Positions 6,725 through 10,272 of a DNA stretch of 10,272 nt are shown here, one piece after another. The stretch's first letter is position 1. The number at the start of each line of letters is the position of its first letter. Both the position numbers and the translations under genes were made by a program. Source of the DNA: JAYQUR01 sp038133505 (GTDB taxonomy: Bacteria; Pseudomonadota; Alphaproteobacteria; MPNO01; UBA830); the NCBI GenBank assembly GCA_038133505.1, contig JAYPTI010000121.1, positions 1 through 10,272 on the forward strand. The letters are read 5' to 3'. The notes beneath the pieces were generated by a model. It was not told the DNA's origin, did not search any database, and saw only the letters and a program-made list of their open reading frames with translations.

Positions 6725-7382
6725 CGGCGGGATCGCGGCTCCGGCGGTGCGGGCCCCGCCGCTGGATGCGCTCGCCGCCGGGGCCCGCGAGGAAGGCGCG
6801 GTTGAGGTCGGTCTCGATATAGCCGGGTGCGATGGCATTGACCGAAATGCCGTGCCGCGCGAGCTCCATCGCCGTCGTCCGGGTGAGCTGGTTGATCCCC
6901 GCCTTGGAGGCGGAATAGCCGTGCACCTGGCCGGTGACGGTCTCACCCAGCATGGAAGAGATGTTGACGATGCGTCCTGTCTTCTCCGCCGCGATCAGCC
7001 GTTTGGCGACCGCCTGCGTCATCAGCCAGCAGCCGGTAAGGTTGGTGTCGATCACGCGGGCCCAGTCTTCCGGCGCGGTCTCGACGATCGGCCGGTCGAC
7101 GACGATGCCGGCGTTGTTGACCAGAACGGTGACGGTGCCGAACGCCGCTTCCGCCGCGTCGAGGGCGTCTTCGATGGAGGCCGGATCGGTGACGTCGAGC
7201 GAGACGGCGGTTGCCGCGGCGCCGATCTCGGCGGCGGCGTCTTCGCACTTCTCCCTGCGGCGGGCGCCCAGCACCACCTTCGCGCCGGCCTTTGCCAGCA
7301 TGCCCGCGAAGGCGCGGCCAAGGCCCGACGACGCGCCGGTGACCAGCGCGATCTCGCCGTCGAGGGAAAAATCGGCCGCCAT
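6725..7382 (-). CDS. Short-chain dehydrogenase/reductase (3' end lost in assembly gap; LvaD-like position)
   Basis: Rossmann-fold oxidoreductase, 219 residues seen. Classical SDR motifs are all present: TGASSGLG (15-22) for dinucleotide binding, DVT (63-65), NNAG (89-92), N114, catalytic S143, Y156 and K160 in HGYSASK, and IAPGYIETDL (184-193). The end of the second strand reads GARRR (39-43) with no acid, which points to NADP(H) and hence to a reductase role. The family usually ends near 250-260 residues with a VDGG motif, which is missing because the frame enters the N run. In the lva pathway the SDR LvaD reduces a 4-keto acyl-CoA to the 4-hydroxy form; a 3-hydroxyacyl-CoA dehydrogenase is the main alternative. 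ATG 7382 follows the crotonase stop by two bases. This is an assembly truncation, not a pseudogene. Confidence 0.9.
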
Positions 7383-7384
7383 CG

Positions 7385-8173
7385 TCAGGCGCCCTTGAAG
7401 TCGGGCTTGCGCTTGGCGAGGAAGGCATCGATGCCTTCCTTCGCGTCCGCCGTCCGGGTCAGGTCGGCGATGGAGCGGCCCTCGCGGTCCATCTGGGTCT
7501 CGAGGCCGTTGGCCCAGCTTTCCTGCAGCAGCCGCTTGGTCGCGCCGAACGCCCGGGTCGGTCCGGCCGCGAACGCCTCTGCCTGTTCGAGCGCCTCCGC
7601 ACCGAGCTGCTCGTCGTCGACGACCCGGTCGACGATGCCCATGTCGCGGGCTTCCTCGGCCGACAGCATGCGGTTGGTCAGCATCAGCTCGCGCGCGCGC
7701 CGGAGCCCCACCAGCCGTGGCAGGAACCAGGTCGCGCTACCGTCGGGCGACAGCCCCGCTGCGGTGTAGGCGAGGGTGAATTTCGCCGACGCGGCGGCGA
7801 TCACGTAGTCGCACGACGCGGCGAGGCTGAAGCCTGCGCCCGCCGCCATGCCGTTCACCGCGCAGACGACCGGCGCGTCCATCTGCGCCAGGCGCGCGAT
7901 CGCGGCGTGAAGATTGCCGGTCAGCTCCTTGAGCGCGGCGCCGAGTTCGTCGCCCCGCGAGGCGAAATAGCGGAGATCGCCGCCCGCCGAGAACATCTTG
8001 CCCGCCCCGGTCAGCAGCACCGCGCGGATATCGGCGCGCTCGTCGCAGGCGATGGCGGCCTCGAACAGTTCGCGGCCGAGCTCCATGTTCATCGCGTTGG
8101 CGGCGTCGGGCCGGTCCAGCGTCAGCCGCGCGATGCCGTCTTCCACGCGGAAATCGATCGTCTCGAAGGCCAC
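7385..8173 (-). CDS. Enoyl-CoA hydratase/isomerase family protein (PaaG-like active site)
   Basis: Crotonase-fold enzyme of 262 residues, usual size. The oxyanion-hole segments are FSAGGDLRYF (61-70) and NGMAAGAGFSLAASCD (107-122). The position of the first catalytic Glu of classic hydratases (GGGCEL) is F/S here, while the second site reads GLSPDGSATWFLPRLVG (140-156) with D144, the pattern of PaaG-type isomerases. So double-bond isomerisation is favoured over simple hydration; this is inferred from motifs. The start is GTG 8173, chosen for the GGGGGGAG ribosome site five bases upstream and because the protein then begins right at the family N-terminus. The frame is open far upstream, but that stretch is antisense to the ligase gene. 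It is first in the minus-strand catabolic operon, two bases from the reductase gene. Confidence 0.93.
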   Translation of the reverse strand: MAFETIDFRVEDGIARLTLDRPDAANAMNMELGRELFEAAIACDERADIRAVLLTGAGKMFSAGGDLRYFASRGDELGAALKELTGNLHAAIARLAQMDAPVVCAVNGMAAGAGFSLAASCDYVIAAASAKFTLAYTAAGLSPDGSATWFLPRLVGLRRARELMLTNRMLSAEEARDMGIVDRVVDDEQLGAEALEQAEAFAAGPTRAFGATKRLLQESWANGLETQMDREGRSIADLTRTADAKEGIDAFLAKRKPDFKGA

Positions 8174-8192
8174 TTCGTCTCCCCCCGCCAGA

Positions 8193-8221
8193 TTGTCACG
8201 CGCCGGTCCCGGCGATAGGTT
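8193..8221 (+). promoter_or_regulatory. Candidate promoter of the acyl-CoA ligase
   Basis: TTGTCA at 8193-8198 matches five of six bases of a sigma-70 -35 box; 17 bases later TAGGTT (8216-8221) is a weak -10. An 8-base palindrome GTTTAAAC follows at 8225-8232. The 93-base region (8174-8266) must hold promoters for both divergent genes, so it is the natural place for shared control. The match is weak on the -10 side. Confidence 0.3.
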
Positions 8222-8252
8222 TCGGTTTAAACGCAAAAGAACATGCAGGCAA

Positions 8253-8260
8253 AGGGAGGG
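8253..8260 (+). promoter_or_regulatory. Ribosome-binding site that sets the ligase start at 8267
   Basis: AGGGAGGG ends six bases before ATG 8267. An earlier in-frame ATG at 8243 would place this site inside the coding region and adds eight residues not expected in the family, so 8267 is preferred. Confidence 0.75.
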
Positions 8261-8266
8261 TCCGTC

Positions 8267-9892
8267 ATGCAGGGCCTGATGATGGACAAGCCGCTGCTGA
8301 TCTCCTCGCTGATCGAGCACGCGGCCCGCTGGCACGGCGAAACCGAGATCGTCTCCCGGACGGTCGAGGGGCCGATCCACCGCTACACCTACCGCGACGC
8401 CGAGGCGCGGTCGAAGAAGCTCGCCAAGGCGCTGGCCGCGGCGGGGGTCGGGCCGGGCGACCGGGTGGCGACGCTGGCATGGAACGGCTTCCGCCACTAC
8501 GAGCTCTATTACGGCGTCTCCGGCTCCGGCGCGATCTGCCACATGGTCAACCCGCGGCTGTTTTCCGGCCAGATCGCCTACATCCTGAACCATGCCGAGG
8601 ACACGCTCGTCTTCACGGATCTCACCTTCGTCTCGCTGCTGGAGGAGATCGCGCCCGAGGTCCCGTCGGTGAAGGGCTACGTCGTCATGACCGACGAAGC
8701 CAACATGCCCGAGACGACGCTGCCCAACGCGCAGTGCTACGAGACGCTGCTCGCGGCGCAGGACGAGGACTACGACTGGCCGGCCCTCGACGAAACGACG
8801 GCGTCTTCCATGTGCTACAGCTCGGGGACGACCGGAAACCCGAAGGGCGTCCTCTATTCGCACCGCTCGACCGTGCTGCACGCATGGGCGGCGACGACGC
8901 CCGACATGCTCGCCTTGTCGGCTGCCGACAGCGTGATGCCCGTCGTGCCGATGTTCCACGTCAACGCGTGGGGCATCCCCTACGCGTCGACGCTGGTCGG
9001 CGCCAAGCTGGTCATGCCGGGCCTCAGGATGGACGGCGAGAGCGTCCACGAGCTGATCGTCGGCGAGCGCGTCACGATCTCGGCCGGCGTGCCGACCGTC
9101 TGGCTCGGGCTGATCGACTATCTCCGGAAGTCCGGCAAGCGCGTCGACGGGTTCGAGCGCTGCATCGTAGGCGGCTCGGCGCTGCCGCGCGCCATGACGG
9201 TGGCCTTCGAGGAGGAATACGGCGTCACCGCGCTGCACGCCTGGGGCATGACGGAGATGTCGCCGCTGGGGACCGTCAACGTGCCGCGCCATGGCATGGA
9301 AGGCGAGACCGCCGACGAGCGCTTCGACCGCCAGGTCAAGCAGGGCCGGCCGTGCTACGGCGTCGACATGAAGATCGTCGACGACGACAACGCGTCGCTG
9401 CCCGCGGACGGCAGGGCGTTCGGCGAATTGAAGGTGCGCGGCTACTGGGTGTGCAGCGAATACTTCAAGGGCGAGGGCGACAGCCACGATTCCGACGGCT
9501 GGTTCGCCACCGGCGACGTCGCCACCCTCGACGACCGCGGCTACATGCACATCACCGACCGCTCGAAGGACGTCATCAAGTCGGGCGGCGAATGGATCTC
9601 CTCGATCGAGCTGGAGAACATCGCCGTCGGCCACCCGGCCGTGTTCGAGGCCGCCGTCGTCGGCGTCGCGCACCCGAAGTGGGACGAGCGCCCGCTTCTG
9701 GTCGCCGTCCTCAACGAGGGCCAGACCGCGACGCGCGAGGATTTGCTGGCGTTCTACGAGGGCAAGGTCGCCAAGTGGTGGATCCCCGACGACGTCGTCT
9801 TCGTCGACGAGCTGCCGCACACCGCGACCGGCAAGCTCCTCAAGATGGATCTTCGGGACCGGTTCGAGGGCTATAAGCTGCCGACGGCGTGA
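8267..9892 (+). CDS. AMP-forming fatty-acid/acyl-CoA ligase (FadD/DmdB-like; LvaE-like position)
   Basis: Adenylate-forming ligase of 541 residues that activates a carboxylic acid to its CoA thioester with ATP. Motifs in order: P-loop YSSGTTGNPKG (184-194), PMFHVNAWG (228-236), A5 HAWGMTEMSPLG (324-335), A7 GWFATGDVA (411-419), hinge DRSKDVIKSGGEWIS (431-445) and the A10 lysine K523 in TATGKLLK. The N-terminus, with MMDKPLLISSLIEHAARWHG (5-24) and RTVEGPIHRYTY (31-42), is shared by a medium/long-chain ligase group that includes 3-methylmercaptopropionate-CoA ligase DmdB. Chain length cannot be read from sequence. It is transcribed away from the catabolic operon and likely supplies its CoA-activated substrate, as LvaE does for levulinate. 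The gene is complete. Confidence 0.95.
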   Translation: MQGLMMDKPLLISSLIEHAARWHGETEIVSRTVEGPIHRYTYRDAEARSKKLAKALAAAGVGPGDRVATLAWNGFRHYELYYGVSGSGAICHMVNPRLFSGQIAYILNHAEDTLVFTDLTFVSLLEEIAPEVPSVKGYVVMTDEANMPETTLPNAQCYETLLAAQDEDYDWPALDETTASSMCYSSGTTGNPKGVLYSHRSTVLHAWAATTPDMLALSAADSVMPVVPMFHVNAWGIPYASTLVGAKLVMPGLRMDGESVHELIVGERVTISAGVPTVWLGLIDYLRKSGKRVDGFERCIVGGSALPRAMTVAFEEEYGVTALHAWGMTEMSPLGTVNVPRHGMEGETADERFDRQVKQGRPCYGVDMKIVDDDNASLPADGRAFGELKVRGYWVCSEYFKGEGDSHDSDGWFATGDVATLDDRGYMHITDRSKDVIKSGGEWISSIELENIAVGHPAVFEAAVVGVAHPKWDERPLLVAVLNEGQTATREDLLAFYEGKVAKWWIPDDVVFVDELPHTATGKLLKMDLRDRFEGYKLPTA

Positions 9893-10184
9893 ACTTTTGC
9901 CGCCTATGCGGCGGCGCCCGAGACCCGGCCCACCAGGTCACGAAACTTTCATGCCGCCGTCACGGGCGCGTCAGCGCCGGACGGCATTCTCTCCTCGCGA
10001 ACGGCAATCGCCGTGGAAATTGCACCCCCTCCCCGGGGGCCCGTTGCCGGCGGCGGGTGACCGTCCACCCCGTCTGGTCTCCGCCGCCGCAACATTCGCG
10101 ACCGCCGCTTCTGCCGACGTTCGCTTGGCCGCTTGACGCCGGTGCGCCACCACGCCGGCCCGACTGTAAGGCCTCCCTGTGCCT
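9893..10184 (+). other. Non-coding stretch with strong hairpins between the ligase and its terminator
   Basis: No convincing gene is seen: the open frames here give Arg/Pro-rich products without any known motif. It holds a hairpin right after the ligase stop (GCCGC at 9899-9903 with GCGGC at 9908-9912) and a nested hairpin at 9956-9985, and further short GC inverted repeats near 10138-10160. It could be a long structured 3' untranslated region or could hold a small RNA ending at the terminator that follows. Confidence 0.5.
9956..9985 (+). repeat. Nested inverted repeat (hairpin)
   Basis: Outer arms GCCGTC (9956-9961) and GACGGC (9980-9985) enclose inner arms GGCGC (9965-9969) and GCGCC (9974-9978) around a GTCA loop. 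All pairs are perfect, giving a stable hairpin with a small internal loop. No T-run follows, so it is not a standard intrinsic terminator; it may protect the ligase mRNA 3' end. Confidence 0.6.
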
Positions 10185-10216
10185 GACCGGACCCCTTGGG
10201 GTCCGGTCGTTTTTTT
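10185..10216 (+). terminator. Rho-independent terminator
   Basis: GACCGGACCCC (10185-10195) and GGGGTCCGGTC (10198-10208) are perfect 11-base arms, effectively a stem of nine or more pairs with a short loop, followed after one G by seven T (10210-10216). It points in the plus direction and ends the ligase transcript about 290 bases after its stop, or an unseen small RNA. No T-run lies on the opposite side, so it is not bidirectional. Confidence 0.92.
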
Positions 10217-10228
10217 GTGGTGCGCCGG

Positions 10229-10252
10229 CCCCCACCCCCACCCCGCGACCCC
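10229..10252 (-). repeat. C-rich tract with G-quadruplex potential on the minus strand
   Basis: Four C-runs of 5, 5, 4 and 4 bases, separated by 1, 1 and 4 bases, lie just after the terminator. On the minus strand this reads as four G-runs with loops of four, one and one bases, fitting the usual intramolecular quadruplex pattern. Its role, if any, is unknown. Confidence 0.5.
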
Positions 10253-10272
10253 AAGCGCTTTTACCCAGGGGG

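Noticed and set aside
5562..7769. 735-codon open frame on the plus strand across the dehydrogenase, reductase and crotonase genes
   Set aside because: It is antisense to three genes with full family motifs, crosses the N run and gives an Arg/Asp/Gly-rich product without any recognisable domain. Long antisense frames are expected in GC-rich DNA.
8174..9820. Minus-strand extension of the crotonase frame by about 550 codons
   Set aside because: It is antisense to the well-supported acyl-CoA ligase. The crotonase family N-terminus and a strong ribosome site fix the real start at GTG 8173.
9897..10136. 79-codon plus-strand frame after the ligase, and overlapping minus-strand frames to 10254
   Set aside because: Products are Arg/Pro/Gly-rich without motifs, no ribosome site is convincing and the minus frames run through the terminator hairpin.

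Overview
The window is high-GC DNA with dense, short-spaced operons and GTG starts alongside ATG. Gene content and protein style suggest an alphaproteobacterium, but no marker gene here fixes the taxon. A run of ten N at 6715-6724 shows it comes from a draft assembly. No tRNA, rRNA, CRISPR array, insertion sequence or phage gene was seen.

Left part (1-2822, minus strand): a TroA/MntC-type metal ABC transporter in the order binding protein, ATPase, permease. The first two genes overlap by 4 bases and the permease follows after 10 bases, running off the left edge. The four metal ligands of the binding protein are His, His, His, Asp, as in TroA. Upstream lies an AT-rich control region with a perfect palindrome whose TAGC-N4-GCTA core resembles MntR/DtxR-family operators, so regulation by manganese (or zinc) is likely.

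Middle-left (3009-4017, minus strand): a two-gene unit with an exported redoxin-like protein followed 4 bases later by a RidA-family protein. An inverted repeat at 4086-4111 sits upstream.

Right part (4134-9892): a catabolic cluster. On the minus strand, in transcription order, are an enoyl-CoA hydratase/isomerase, a short-chain dehydrogenase (3' end lost in the N gap), an acyl-CoA dehydrogenase, an aminoglycoside-phosphotransferase-fold kinase and a small DUF6285-type protein, all with gaps or overlaps of a few bases. An acyl-CoA ligase is transcribed divergently from the same 93-base intergenic region. Kinase + small partner + acyl-CoA dehydrogenase + reductase + ligase is the gene set of the levulinate (lva) pathway of Pseudomonas putida and mirrors the kinase and dehydrogenase domains of mammalian ACAD10/ACAD11. 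My reading is a pathway that activates a 4-keto or 4-hydroxy acid to its CoA ester, reduces the keto group, phosphorylates the 4-hydroxyl, eliminates phosphate, and passes the enoyl-CoA to beta-oxidation with help from the isomerase-like crotonase. The substrate is unknown.

Right edge (9893-10272): about 290 bases without a convincing gene but with strong hairpins, then a textbook intrinsic terminator on the plus strand (10185-10216), then a C-rich stretch that could form a G-quadruplex on the minus strand.
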